Assembly (NCBI GenBank): GCA_001630475.1
Contig: KV419420.1
Coordinates: forward strand, 208,097 to 272,096
Source of the DNA: Sistotremastrum niveocremeum HHB9708
Taxonomy: Eukaryota; Basidiomycota; Agaricomycetes; Sistotremastrales; Sistotremastraceae
DNA: 64,000 nt
Direction of reading: 5' to 3'
Of this stretch, positions 23,593 to 35,713 are shown one piece after another. The stretch's first letter is position 1. Every line of letters begins with the position of its first letter. The notes below the pieces were generated by a model, which searched no databases, was not told where the DNA came from, and worked only from the letters and a program-made list of their open reading frames with translations. The position numbers were made by a program, and so were the translations under genes.

Positions 23593-26221
23593 CTATAGAT
23601 TATATCTAAACGTAGGAGATTTATCTCCCAACCTCCTCACCTCCTCTCCACTCAACTTCAATCCCTCCCCATCCTCCCCTTTCGCAACAATCCTCGCCCG
23701 ATTCGCATTGATCCTCCTATAGACGACTACGTTTGTCACGGTTGCGATGATACCGAGCCAAGTGAACATCATAGCGATACCATCTACAGTCCAATCAGTC
23801 ATTTGTTAAAGTTGGAAGGGTGGGAAGAGGGGGAGGATTGGGACGATGACGTACGTCCGACGGCATAACGAGGAGCATCCTGTGACCGATACACATTCGA
23901 AAAAATAGCTCCTGCAAAGTTGCCAATCCCAATATGTAAAGCCAAAGCCACACATCTCTTATAATGCCCCGCGAAATTATTTCCGGCCCTATCAACAACC
24001 ACAATCAAAGCACACTCAATACAGCCACTACGAAGAAGAAGAAAGGGAGGGACGCACCACGAAACGATGACGGGGAAAGCACTGTATCCACCTGCTAGGA
24101 CTAGGTATATACCTACATAATGTCCGCCCCATTTGATGTTTGAGAGGAGGACGGAGTAGCCGATTACGTTTAGCATTAAGGAGAAAATGATGAATGGTCT
24201 GTTGAGTTTGTTACTTCGAATGATATAGTGGGGGTTGAGTGGGCTTACGATCGTATACCGGTTCGGTCGGACCAGTATGTAGTGCAGAGGAGTACAAGAG
24301 CTGCAGAATGAATTAAATTTTAGGATGAATTGGAAGGCGAACGAATCGTACTTGCGAAGACGAAGGGAGGAATGGTCATCAATTGTGTATCGGCGGTATC
24401 AAATCCGAAGCTAGAATGTCGATAAGAACCGGTCAAAGAAACACGAGAATATTCTTTCACCTCTTGACAACCGTAGGCGCATAGAACAGAATACCATACA
24501 CTGCATAAGGGAGTCAACCAACTATCATGACAAAAGCAGAGACACACGTACGCGGTCCATTGGCCGACATGTACACAATAACATGCGTATACACTTGCCA
24601 ATCACAAATAGCATCCTTAACATATTGCCAGGAGAACGTCTCATCTTCGCCCTGTTCAGAATACGCATATTCTGTTCGGGCAATGATCAGCGGTCCGCTC
24701 TCGTTGGACATAGAAAATATCAGAAGGAAGAACTTACTTTGTCGCCAGACGATATATGCCCGTTCGTGCGGCTTGAGATAGCCGGCTGTTGCGGGAACGT
24801 CGTATAGCACTACATAAGACATACCGGGATTAATTATGTCAGTTTGGAGCCCGAGTGTGAAGGTTTACATAGCGCAGCAAGAAGACCGGCAGCGACGGTG
24901 GCGATTCCTTCTAGGATCTATTAATCGCGTGAGTTCAGGAGTCGGACAAAGATTTAAACAGGATAAAATAGTGGACGGAGACGTACGAATATCCATTGCC
25001 AGGCGTGAAGACCTTGTATTCCTTCCATGAAAGAAATAGCATACGCAAGAAGCCCACTAAAAGCACCACTATATCCAACAAATTCTCAGCCTCATCCTCA
25101 ACTCATCGAGAGAAAGAAACTTACGCAATCGACGCGGGAGCGAAGAAGTAGCCGATCCGACGACTGAGTTGATGACGCGGATACCAAAATGTCAAATAAT
25201 AAACAACACCTTTCAAAATTAAGTTACCCCGGTCGGTACAGCATAGGTGAGAAAGGCTTATTGTAGGAATAATTCACCTGGAAATAGACCAGCTTCTGCT
25301 ACACCCAAGCATGCGCGTACACCGACGAGTTGGTGATAATTCTTGACGAGACCCATCATCGTCATGACCACACCCCATATGATCTAAGTCCCGGTCCGGT
25401 ATTATTGATTTGGATCATAGTGAACCGGTACGGCTTCTTACGGTAATGAAGGGGATCCATCTAGAAGTGTCCGAGATTTAATCAATAGGATGCATCGTAA
25501 TGGGGGCATCACAGACCTTGAGGGGCGGAAGTATTTGAGAAGGAGGCTGGAGAATTGTTGAGAGATTGAGAGATGTTCATATTTTGAATCCTGTTTATTC
25601 ACGTACTTTGACGGGAATTCGAGTAGACAGTATGGCTAGGTCGCCAAGATGTATGAATGACATGACATCAGACTACGTCTTTATGGATACTTACGATGAA
25701 GAACATTGTCTACAAGGGCAACGAATATCAGAGACTGTATCAAGTAATTTCCGAACAATGAATACGCGCCAAGGCAATGTTATATCGGTTTCCGGTGAGA
25801 TGAAGGTCTTTCGTCAGACCTTCGATAGCAGCATTACCTGAAACAAAATTAAAGGCGATCAGAGCGATGGAATCACTAAGGTGACAGCGTACCATACCTA
25901 TGTTTCCTCTATCGAGTTGAGCGCAGAAGTAAAGTAGGGCCAAAATCGGCATCATCCTTCACAGGACGATTTAGGGTCCACCGAACTTGACGTTGAGCAA
26001 GAAACGCACCTAAAGTCCAGCTTCCTGTACAAAGCTTTGATCTCTTCCTCACTCAAAGGAGGAGGCGTATCCATCAATAATTGTTGCGACCCTCCCTCCG
26101 TTTTCTTATCCAACGTATAATTCTTGCTTGACGACTCGTCATCGTGTGTGGAATCGAATAGGAGATCATTGTACGGCGTCGCGGGCTGAGAGATCGGTGG
26201 TTTCTCGGTGAGAGATGTCAT
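23593..26221 (-). CDS. ACS-family MFS transporter 2 (allantoate/nicotinate permease-like)
   Basis: Paralogue of transporter 1. The start MTSLTEKPPISQ at 26221 is chosen because the longer frame to 26386 lacks a matching N-terminus in the paralogue. Exon order and protein blocks match: YRKLDFR, MMPILALLYFCAQLDRGNIG, NAAIEGLTKDLHLTGNRYNI, WQWIF, FGFDTADTQLMTIPP, GHYKRCVALALHIGIGNF and a C-terminal RRLGDKSPTFRYNL identical to paralogue 1. Introns are short and lack the G/A tracts seen in paralogue 1. The function is expected to be organic-anion/proton symport at the plasma membrane. Tandem duplication in the same orientation is evident. No break was noticed in the coding exons. Confidence 0.85.
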
Positions 26222-27890
26222 CGTGGTGACGGGGGTGGTGGAGGCCGTAAGGCAGAGGTAGGATCCGAATGAGACTTTATAGGAAGATAGAAGGCGAGAG
26301 CAGTGATGGGGTTGGAGGGGATAAGAAGAGTTTAGCACGGGGATCCGTATTGACCCGGACGTAGTGGTAAATCGAGGGGCGAGCAATAGAATTCATCCCC
26401 AATTGGATCTGTTTTCTTCGAATATCAATCATTTGTACCTGTGCCGAACGCACCCTCGAGCATATGACTGGATTACCTCACGAAGCATGTGCGTCGTGGG
26501 CTTCCGAAGATATTGTTATTCGCCTTTATCTTTCTCCTTGCACTTGTCGATTTGCTTCATCGTTCGCAGGTCCATGTTCAACTCTCAGAAGGTTCTAATC
26601 GCTGTGATGAGATTTACTGAGGAAATGATTTGGAAGGAAATTTGAGCATCCGGGACACACGTGAGGATAGAGCGACTGTACCTCCCTTATAGCCAAGCCT
26701 AGAGCGGCAAGTCATTGACAGAGAATGGGGTTAAAAAACTTCCAGGAAGCACCAAACCTGAACGTGTGAACTCGAACACGAGCTCGAGTCTTCCTTATGT
26801 AAACACAACTTGACAGGTTCGACCATCATATACTAACAAGTAATACAACTTTTTATGTTCAAGATTTTCCTATTTTAGAACTCGAGGTAGCCAAGTGATC
26901 ATCGTAGATATTTCATCATGAAATATGACAAGGTAGATGTGGTGCCACTTGTCTTTCAATTGCAAGCGCTCTCGAATCTCGATACGGCCGCACATCCCGG
27001 TCACCGGCATGACGGGCGTTCTCAGCAGCCACGTAATCAGTACAAGCCTCGTCTGAGCACTGACCGTACTGACCTCTGAGCTGTTTTCTAATGAAGGACC
27101 GCTGGAAGACTTCTGAGTTTGAGATTGAGCTCGTTTTCGTTTCTAGGCCTTGCCTGATCGATATAAGCGCTTCGTGATGAAGTCGAATTTCCCACAGGAA
27201 AGAGGCCTACCCTCATTTTCTTCGCTTTGATTTCTTGCCAGACAGTAACTCGATTGGAATTCCATGTGGTGAAGGCTGGCTTCACCAGAGTCTCGTTTCA
27301 GCTTACTCCAGTCCGATTCTACGTCGCCGAGAACACTTGAGTGAGGGATGTCATCGATTTCGACTTTTTCAGCGAATTTGCTACAGACTTAGATTTGCGC
27401 CACGTTATCCCGGGGCGGCCAGAAACATTGGCCGGGCAACAATGATTTTTCCAACGCGATTGCAATCCCGCCGCCATTAGGACATGATGTGGACCGGGGC
27501 TTGCAGTCTCTGTGGAAGTCGTGCGTCGTGAGGTGAGCTGCTACCGCTGATTATGAACTAATGCCTTTCTCGTTCCTGGAAATACTATAGCTCCGATTCG
27601 GTCGAAGGTGAAACCTCATTCAAGATTGTGAGGGAATGCTTGGCAATTCCTACATAGGTGCGTCGCCGAGTCGTGCTACTCAACACGAATGACTCGTCAC
27701 CGATATCAAAGGGCAAGCTTTCCTCAGCTATGAATATCATATGAAAGTACAGGATGGACGTGAATTATCGGTCCTTCATATTGAATTCGCCTCTCTGGCT
27801 CACGGTCCCTGAATTCATTAATCGTTTATATACGGTGGAAGTCGTCGCAGGGACGTCTAGATATTCTACCGATGGTACAAATTAAATGAG
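26222..27890. other. Intergenic, no supported gene
   Basis: About 1.7 kb with only short open frames on both strands and no splice-supported coding. It contains the promoter of transporter 2 at its left end. Confidence 0.45.
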
Positions 27891-29233
27891 TTATGAGATA
27901 CTATGACTGCAAGCGAGCATACGCCTCCATTGCTCCTCCTGAGAAGTCTCGATGCTTGTCTTGGGAGCTCTCTTCTCTTCACCCTTGTCATTCTCGGCAT
28001 CAATCTTTCGACCTCCCAACAATCTCCTCACATTATCGGAGTCACAGAAAATCGAAGTGCACGATACATCTTCTGGAACGAAAATCGGAGGACGTATCGG
28101 CTGAATCGGCAATTTATCATACCCAGCAAGAGGCGCAGGCGGTGGAGTTGGAATGATATTCCCCTGTGGTGATATAATCCTGGCCAGGCTGTCGATGCTT
28201 CCGGTTGAGAACTCTTTTTCGCGGTTATGGATTGGCTGATTATGAGGTAATGGGTACTTTTGTGGTTTTTCCCAAGCCCAGCGGAGAGTATGAGCGTTGG
28301 CAGTGGGATCTCTATATGAACTACGTCTGACGGACGGTGATAGTAAATAGTCAGATGTTTGAGAGGTCGGATTAGGCTCCCGGATAATACTACTCGTTGT
28401 TCGTTAGTATTGTGGATGACTATCCAGAGATGAGAGTGACGAACTGACTGAGCTCTCGAAGCTCGTTCATGAAGAGTTCAGAAGATCTAACTTCAGAAAG
28501 GATGCGTAGATCTGTCCACAACGTGCAAGTCGGGATGATAGTCGGGCGATAGCTATCGCTCGAATTCGAAGAAGAGCTCGCCCGAGTTGATCCTCTGAGG
28601 CTTCCTCCTCCTCGTCTTGCGGATTTCTGCGTTATTCTAGAAGCCCTCTCAAGATCATTCGGCGTCAAAGTTATCTCGATGTTATCAGCACTCGGATGGA
28701 AATCTCCTATGAAAATCCAGATTGGAGAGTCGAGATGTTGGCATGTGTCACGGAAGATTGAGGAGGGGATGGAATTATCGGATTTGTTGTATAATGTGAA
28801 GGATTGCATGGATGAATTATCGGAGGTTGGGAGAGAGGATAATCGCGAAGGGACGGTTGACGATATTAGGAGGATGCTTGGTAGGTTGTCGACAGAGTTG
28901 GACGAGATTTTGCTGACGAGATGAATCGTACACGCACGGCTGTCCTCGTTAACCTGGATCATTATTTAGCAAGGAAAATATAAGATATCAGGGGCTCTGA
29001 CATTTGATAAATGTCTACATATCATTATTATCAGCTATTTCATCGGAGAAAAATGAAGAATAAATGTGAACGCACGCTAGATATTGGTCGAATCGGGTAG
29101 TGGCATCCCGTAATGACACATCAACCTGATAATGCCGGAAAGTGCGGAGAGGATCAATCTGAACGATGACATAGGTTCCGTTCGTCGGTAGTAGGTTCGT
29201 GGTTGAGGAGGAGGAAACGACTGGGTGCTGCAT
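27891..29233 (-). CDS. Unrecognised multi-exon protein
   Basis: Three minus-strand coding stretches join through plausible introns. The first starts at ATG 29233 (MQHPVVSSSSTTN) with TYVIVQIDPLRTFRHYQV. The second (about 28960-28430) holds VNEDSRACTIHLVSK and an Arg/Gly/Ser-rich segment (KSARRGGGSLRGSTRASS). The third (about 28390-27891) reads EPNPTSQTSDYLLSP, then LRWAWEKPQKYPLPHNQPI, and ends EEQWRRMLACSHSIS. The third exon extends well upstream of any ATG, so it is easily missed. The total is roughly 390 residues. The donor and acceptor between stretches 2 and 3 are not settled. No domain is recognised; it is polar and partly disordered, with no signal peptide or membrane helix. Its start is divergent from monooxygenase 3. 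Confidence 0.5.
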
Positions 29234-29905
29234 GGAGAGCGGAAGTGGGCGGTCGACAAGTAGACAACAGAGGGCTCTTATAGTACCACAGAAATGCCAC
29301 AGCCGGAGTGTATTTTGTTGCTGGTGGCATGGTTGCTAGTGCCATCTTCCGAATCCGCTGCCACCTCAGGCTCCTTGTATCGCTAGGATGTTTAAGACAG
29401 CTTAACTCGAAGTCGGTTGATTTCGGGATGAAGAGGAGTAATTTCAAGATCACACCAGGAGACAGGCTCAGATGATTGCTTCAGAAGGTAAAATGATCTT
29501 GAGTTTTATCTTGTTTGATCCGGGGAAACATGGCTTATTGCGTACGTAAGCGCTTACGTTAGCCACTACGCTCACGACCTTCTTCGAGCCCATCACCCGA
29601 ATGTCTCAACAAGTCTACTCACTTTTGTGCTACCGTCACTGAATATTATCTGGAATAATCTTCGTTTTAGTAAGGATGTGCCGATGAGAAGAAAAGTGTT
29701 GGGCGCCAGGTTAGTCGGTCCCGTTGTCCAAGGCTACACCGGGTTGTGCCAAAACTTGTCCAGCTGTTCTCACCCCTGTTCTTGAACAGTCTATTCAACT
29801 TCGGGACGGTGTTCCCATTTTTAATACACACGATACGGATATGATACGGAGGGCATCAAAGCCGCCTTTCAACCCTTCACATCTCTCGATCGTTCGGTTC
29901 AACGG
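29234..29905. promoter_or_regulatory. Divergent intergenic region with a 16-bp palindrome
   Basis: Separates the minus-strand gene starting at 29233 and monooxygenase 3 at 29906. It contains the perfect palindrome ACGTAAGCGCTTACGT at 29544-29559. Its core CGCTTACG recurs about 290 bp upstream of transporter 1 (20878-20885). This is a candidate binding site for a dimeric regulator (inference). Confidence 0.4.
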
Positions 29906-31498
29906 ATGGCTGGCCCTCCTTTACATGTTATCGTTGTCGGGGCAGGTCTAGTTGGGCTCGCAGCAGGGCTTGCGTTACGAAGAGCCGGTCATCAAGTAGA
30001 TGTGAGTGTTATCGTTTGCTCGCTATGAGAACAACGCTTACGTTCGCCAGATATATGAAAGGTCCCATTTTGCACACGAAGTCGGGGCTGCTATCAGTTG
30101 TGGTCCTAATGCAACCAGAATTCTGCTCTCTCTTGGGTGTGATCCAAAGCGATTCCGTGGCGTTGAACATCTCCAGGTAGGTAGATACACTCAGCGCTGC
30201 GGATTTTGACTGAAAGAAACCTAGACTAAATATTTCACTAAAGATCAAACGGACGAGGATCCACCGTTTGTCTCCAATACAGATTTGGGTAGTAAATATG
30301 GTGGCGTATGTCCTCAACTTATCTTTGAGCGATGCAATTCTAATTTCCTCTTAGCCGTATTACATGTGTCACAGAGTCGACCTCCATGTCGAGCTCAAAT
30401 ACTTAGCTACGGAAACGGAAGGAGATGGACCACCGTGTGTCTTACATCTGGGCGCTGGTGTGGCGGCCCTTGATCCCAAGAATGCGAGGATCACACTGTT
30501 GGATGGGACTGTCATATTCGGCGATCTTGTAATAGGCGCCGATGGAATTAACGTGCGTGATTCAGTTTCCTGAAAGCGGCAGTCTCCTAATTCGATATAG
30601 TCGTCAGTTCGCCGATTCGTACTCGAAGAAGATATCAACCCACAACCCTGTGGCTTCTCCTGCTATCGTACAGTCATCCCATTCGACGAGGTCGCTAAAC
30701 ACCCGTCCCTTTCGTGGGTCACCAAAAATCCCAAAGCCATGGGACTGGTCTGGCATGAGCGAAGAGCTCTCGTCCTCTACCCTTGTCGTGATGGCACGTT
30801 ACTGAATTTCGCTGGGAACCATCCTGACCGGAGAACGAACGAAGAAGAGCAACGTACGTAGGATTAATCCCAAAGGAAGTTTGATGAAGACACTGAGATT
30901 ACAATAGTGAATATCAATGCGCCATCTTCCAAGGAAGACTTTCTAGCAACGTTTTCGGATTATGCTCCTCAGTATAAGGAGCTCATTAGGCTTTCACGTG
31001 ACGTCACATTATGGCCATTTCTCATCTGGGATCCCCTGCCCACTTGGGTGAATCAAAGGTCGTGCTTGATTGGTGACGCCGCTCATGCAATGTTTCCGAG
31101 TGCGTAACTTGTCCTTCCACTTTTTCGATGACTGATTGTCGTTCAGTGCTCGGGCAAGGCGGAGCTCAAGGCTTTGAAGACGCAGCGATGCTAGGCATAC
31201 TATTTCCGCTGGGAACTCCCAACGACCCACAGACCATCTCATCCCGGCTGAAGCTCTTTGAAAGCCTGAGAAAGCCCCGAGCTTCAGAAATCCAAGAAAT
31301 ATCGAATCGCATCGGAAAGGGGTTGCCTATTCATAGAATTGGTACGGGATTACGCTGTGCTGTTCGGAAGAGAGGCTAATTTTGAATGTCTGTGCAGATG
31401 AAGAATTAGAAAAGCAGTTGTATGGATATGATGCTGCTGACGTTGCCCGAAAAGCGCTGGCAATAGCGCTTACGGAGTCGAAGGCTTCAAGTCCGTGA
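29906..31498 (+). CDS. FAD-dependent aromatic monooxygenase 3
   Basis: Starts MAGPPLHVIVVGAGLVGLAA at 29906 and ends at 31498, with the same eight-exon plan as monooxygenase 1. Other marks are YERSHFAHEVGAAISCGPNA, GADGIN, LSWVTKNPKAMGLVWHERRA, then GDAAHAMFP joined by splicing to MLGQGGAQGFEDA, and a C-terminal ELEKQLYGYDAADVARKAL. All three class A flavoprotein monooxygenase signatures are present and the gene looks intact. It differs from copies 1 and 2 in the substrate-side middle region, so it may have its own substrate (inference). The frame starting at 29724 is not used, because it begins at GTG and has no counterpart in the paralogues. Confidence 0.88.
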
Positions 31499-31746
31499 AT
31501 TGAAACCCCGATTTCCTAATCTGCATTGCACATGTTATTGCTGTTCGCAAAGCCTCCGCCTTTCGCCTGTCATGATAATGTCATCCTTGCAAATCTCCTA
31601 CAGTGACTGCGATTGATCTTTGAAATCCTAAACCGCATGACCCTATAAATCTCTACAGAAACATTTACATTTATTCGACGAGCTCAAAGAACAGGCTACA
31701 GTTACTATTTGTACATCGCAATCACTTTCGATATTTCGGCCATATT

Positions 31747-32388
31747 TCAAGCCCTGGTCAAAGCTTCGCTGATGGTCAAATATCCTTTGCCATCCACATC
31801 GTACTTGCGCCAATATTTCTCGATGGCCTCGGGTTCCGCATCTCGAACGAAAGCCCAAGCGTTGGACTTGGGATTCTCGTAGGCATGAACCAGATACTCG
31901 ATGAGAGTGAGCTGGCCATCGCCGTTGGCGTCGGTGGCGTGGAACATGCGACTATGAAGGTGGTTAATGTCGGATTACAATCATCGAATCCTATGAACTT
32001 ACGTGCACTTGTCGGTATCGTCGAAGTCGGCATCGACTGCACCACCGACATGGGGGCTACACGGGTCGGTGAGTTGAGTGTACGAACGGCAGAAGAGGTA
32101 CACGTACTGCATTTGGTCGGTGAGCTTGCCCTTGAAGCCTCGACAACCGCCGTCACAGTTGCAGCAGAAGATGTTGCTAGACGAATACTGTCAGTGAGAA
32201 GAATACTGAAGATGAAATGCAGTATCATACCATTTACCATATCCACAGCACGGTGTGGCTTCGGTACAGTCAGGACACAACTCGACGCCCTCGCAGCAGT
32301 CAGCGCGAGCACCAAGGCTGAGCATAGAGACTGCCAGGCTCGCGGCGAGGAGCATGTTGGGGATTGAAAAAATGCGAGAGGTAAGCAT
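31747..32388 (-). CDS. Secreted Cys-rich EF-hand protein 1
   Basis: Three exons from ATG 32388. A signal peptide (MLTSRIFSIPNMLLAASLAV...GARA) precedes a Cys-dense module of about 35 residues with CC, CPDC, CCGYGKC and CCNCDGGC, then an Asp-rich linker (DADFDDTDKC). Two EF-hand loops follow: DANGDGQLTLIE and DVDGKGYLTISE, the second within 15 residues of the C-terminus. EF-hands bind Ca2+; the Cys-rich part is likely disulphide bonded in the secretory pathway or outside the cell. The second exon (about 32185-32012) has no ATG and is missed by simple ORF calls. It is about 165 residues. An inverted paralogue lies at 35078. The function is unknown; a wall-associated or effector-like role is only a guess. 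Confidence 0.8.
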
Positions 32389-35077
32389 TGTTGTGTGAGC
32401 GGCGATGGGGATGCGACTGTGGACTTGAGGATTCTCAAATAGAGCTTTAAGTGAGGAACTGGTGAGGGTATTTGATCACATGCACCACTTTTACTGACGG
32501 CGGAGTATGTATTTAGATTCGGCATTCGAGGGTTGGCCGCTGAGAAACTCGATCGGTGCCCACGTATGTTCTGGAGCAGATATCAACGGAGATGTTTTCT
32601 TACCGGTCATCCCTCTGGCTTCTATCATTGCGTTCCTATCATTGAAAATGCGGGTCCATTCAGAGAATCTGATGTGGCACTTCTGAGGGACCCAATCATT
32701 CGTCATGTGGTCTCTCTAGCAGCCACTTGACGATGGGAAAACCCACCTCGAACCCTCATAGATGTTCTCCGCGCTGAGAAAACGACGCGAGCATGAGAAT
32801 GTGCCGTTGACAAAGGTAAAACATTCGAGCAGCAGCAGCAGTCACGCGTTTCGATGAAACAACCAAGCACCGGTGACAATCTGCTTATCGTATTGAAGCC
32901 GAGCTGAGGGCTTCCGAACCTCTCTGATTTTTTTTTCAGATTGCCAGGCCACAGGAGCATCTGACGAACGTGTGCGCCTGAGCTTCATCGATTCAGGACA
33001 GCATGAACCCGTCTAGAAAGGTAGACAGTTTGTTATGATGGTCTACCGGGTGATTGAAACTGACCAGAACGTTTTGATAGCACAGAATAGGATATACCAA
33101 TTTGTGACATTCATTAGCTCTAAAATCAGCAAGAGCCGAAAAACAGAGGCAATCTGGCGTGGACAAGGGATGAGCACCAAACGTAATCGTGAGAGCCGAT
33201 GTCAGAGCTTCATGCCGGCGCGTTTGTTTGAAAGATGTTGGAACCCGTGATAGATGCAAGGGAAGCAGGTACGAATACACTGCTGTGACCTCCGTGCTCC
33301 AATTAGAATAGTGCTACCCTTGTGGCTGAACTTCTCCTGGGCTCGCTCCTGAGCGCCTCGAAAAATTCGGAACAAGAAACGTCACGGAGGAGACTTTTGA
33401 CAGGACATCATTGAGTTCGTGCCGCCCACTCGTCGAACGATGTAGAGTCGAACAAGCAACATTGTCCCCAAAGTGGCAAAGTGAAGGCCCTGAACATCCG
33501 GTGTTTACTGTACCATTTTGACAGTGGCGGATGGTCCCATGTCCCGAAGGCTCGCCGCCGCCGCTCAAAATACAAATTTCCGTGTCCCGAGCTGAAGAAC
33601 TGCCGGGACAACTAGTGTGACGTCACAGCAACAAATGATAGTACCTTCATTGTAGCATTTTATACAGATATATATCGTGATTTTGAGGGTGAAATTGCTG
33701 TTACTAGGCAAATCAGACCCACAGAGACTAATATACAGGCCCAGATGTGGTTGCACTGACTGCCGCCGCCGCCGAAAATCACCATTTCCCGTGTCCCTCG
33801 ACCTGTCCGCCGCTCCGCCGCAGCGTCCCGACGCTGTCCGTGTCCAAATCCGCCGCCGCCGTTGTCAAAATGGTACAGTACTTCGGAGTACGAAACGACG
33901 GGGAATCTCCGATCACGATCCCTCCCAGCGAACAAGGCTCTGCTGTCCTTTGAAAGATTTCGGGAACAAGAGTTTCATGGTCTTCTGAAGAGTGACAAGC
34001 TGCTTTTTTGGCTTGCCTGAGGCTGACTGGAATAGCTTTGCTGTAGCTTCAAGTTCTTGCGTTTGAACAGCAGCCTCCGAAGGACCTCGAAATAAGTATC
34101 TGCCGACACCTGTCACACAGGACATGGCCCTGTCCTTATGGTATTGGTACATACTGAATCTGTGATGGGGATTAATATATGGGTTTAGAGAACCCGTGAG
34201 GAGCTTACTAAGGTAAATTGACCATATTGATGTTTTGAACCTAGGAACGTGCATAAAACTCTTCTACGTCGAACCTCTCTTTCCTGGAGCATGAGATTCT
34301 GAATCCACAGAGGGGAATTCACGCTACTCAGTATGACCTCTCTTTCCCTGCAGAGGACCCGAGCAGTTCGAATGCGACCTCGACACTTGGGAGAACGTGA
34401 TCACAAGCCGGGTGGAAATAGAGCATTCCTGACTAGGACTGTGCTTCATGATGTCTCCCATTCGTTCGAGACAAAGACACACATAGCAAGACGCTTGGTT
34501 GTGTGACAAAGAGCTCTAATCTCTTCTCCATCTGCCGAAAACGACTCCATTCCTCCGTTGGCTATCTTTTATCCCACACCGAACGAGCCTCGTCAGATCG
34601 GCATCACTCTAACGTAACCGAAATCTCTATCATGATAAAGGATAAATTGTCTCAACGGTACCTCATCCCTGAGTTGGTCCTCCTCAATCATCAATCTCGA
34701 GTACTACAACTGTGCTTGTGCATCAATCATAAGGAATGATCGAACCTGCTGAAAGCCTCTATTTTCGTATCGCACACAATAGAATGACCTGACCGAGGGA
34801 TCAACAATCGACACTTCTGCTTCCTTGGCGCTTTCCGCGACATCACGAGGACTCGTCAGTTGAAGAATGCATCGGCGGGCTTTGACGGATGCCGAAAGCA
34901 AGCGCATGCAATACCATCACTCTCACACGCTCCACAGGGTTATCTGACGATCTACCCCTGCTCAGGCTCGGAAGTCGACTTCATCAAGCTCATTGGTTCT
35001 TTGTCCAGTCTTCAGATAAAGACGGGCACATAGGCTGTTGAGAATCAGAGTCCAAGCCCCCCGTTCACTCAACCACA
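32389..35077. other. Intergenic between the EF-hand paralogues, with a TIR element
   Basis: 2.7 kb separating two divergently transcribed paralogues. It holds the TIR element at 33508-33878. The remaining open frames are short, overlap on opposite strands and have no splice or domain support. Confidence 0.5.
33508..33878. mobile_element. Short Tc1/mariner-type TIR element (MITE)
   Basis: 371 bp framed by inverted ends CTGTACCATTTTGACA and TGTCAAAATGGTACAG, each flanked by TA (506-507 and 879-880 of the 33 kb block), the target duplication of Tc1/mariner transposases. Inside there are GCCGCCGCCG runs and a direct repeat of about 45 bp (near 33555 and 33760). It encodes no transposase, so it would depend on one supplied in trans. 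The ends match perfectly for 16 bp, which suggests a fairly recent insertion. Confidence 0.75.
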
Positions 35078-35713
35078 ATGCTCACTGCTCGCTCCATCTC
35101 TCTCCCATCCATCCTCCTTGCTGCAAGCTTGGCAGTGACTATGCTCACTTCCGGTGCGCAAGCCGAATGCTGCGACAATTCCCAGGCGCTCTGTGCGGAC
35201 TGCACCCAGACTACTCCTTGCTGCGGCTATGGCAAATGGTTCGTCTGCACATTAGTTTGCTCACTGCACTGTCTGACCCACATGCATCCAACAGTAACAT
35301 TTTCTGTTGCAACTGCGACGGTGGTTGTCGCAAGGGTTTCGATGACGGTCTTCAGTCAGTATAAGTGCTATCAATATCGCATCTCACTGACTCAACCACG
35401 CACAGCCCTCACGTCTTGGACGTCACGGGACATCTCGACGACAACACCAAGTGCATGTGAGCCTATCCGTTAAACTCCCTTGCTTCGCATCTGACCCTCG
35501 ACAACCAGTGGATTCTTCCGAGAACAAGACAGTAACAGGGATGGCCACCTGTCCTTGACCGAATGGGTCACTCATGCGTATGCGAACACCAAGTCGAAGG
35601 CAAACAAGTTCGTCCGACATGCGTCTCCCGATGACATCGAGAAGTTTTGGCGCAAGTTCGACGTCGACGGAAAGGGCTACATCACCCTCGACGAGGCTCT
35701 CACTAAGGCTTGA
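35078..35713 (+). CDS. Secreted Cys-rich EF-hand protein 2
   Basis: Four exons from ATG 35078, against three in the paralogue. A signal peptide (MLTARSISLPSILLAASLAV...AQA) is followed by CCDNSQALCADC, CCGYGKC and NIFCCNCDGGCRKG, the same Cys pattern as the paralogue. EF-hand loops are DSNRDGHLSLTE and DVDGKGYITLDE near the C-terminus. Exon borders inside TG|T (Cys) match the paralogue. An extra intron lies after DDGL, and the segment that follows (HPHVLDVTGHLDDNTKC) is shorter than its counterpart, so the two have diverged in the linker between the Cys module and the EF-hands. It is predicted secreted and Ca2+ binding, of unknown role. Confidence 0.8.
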
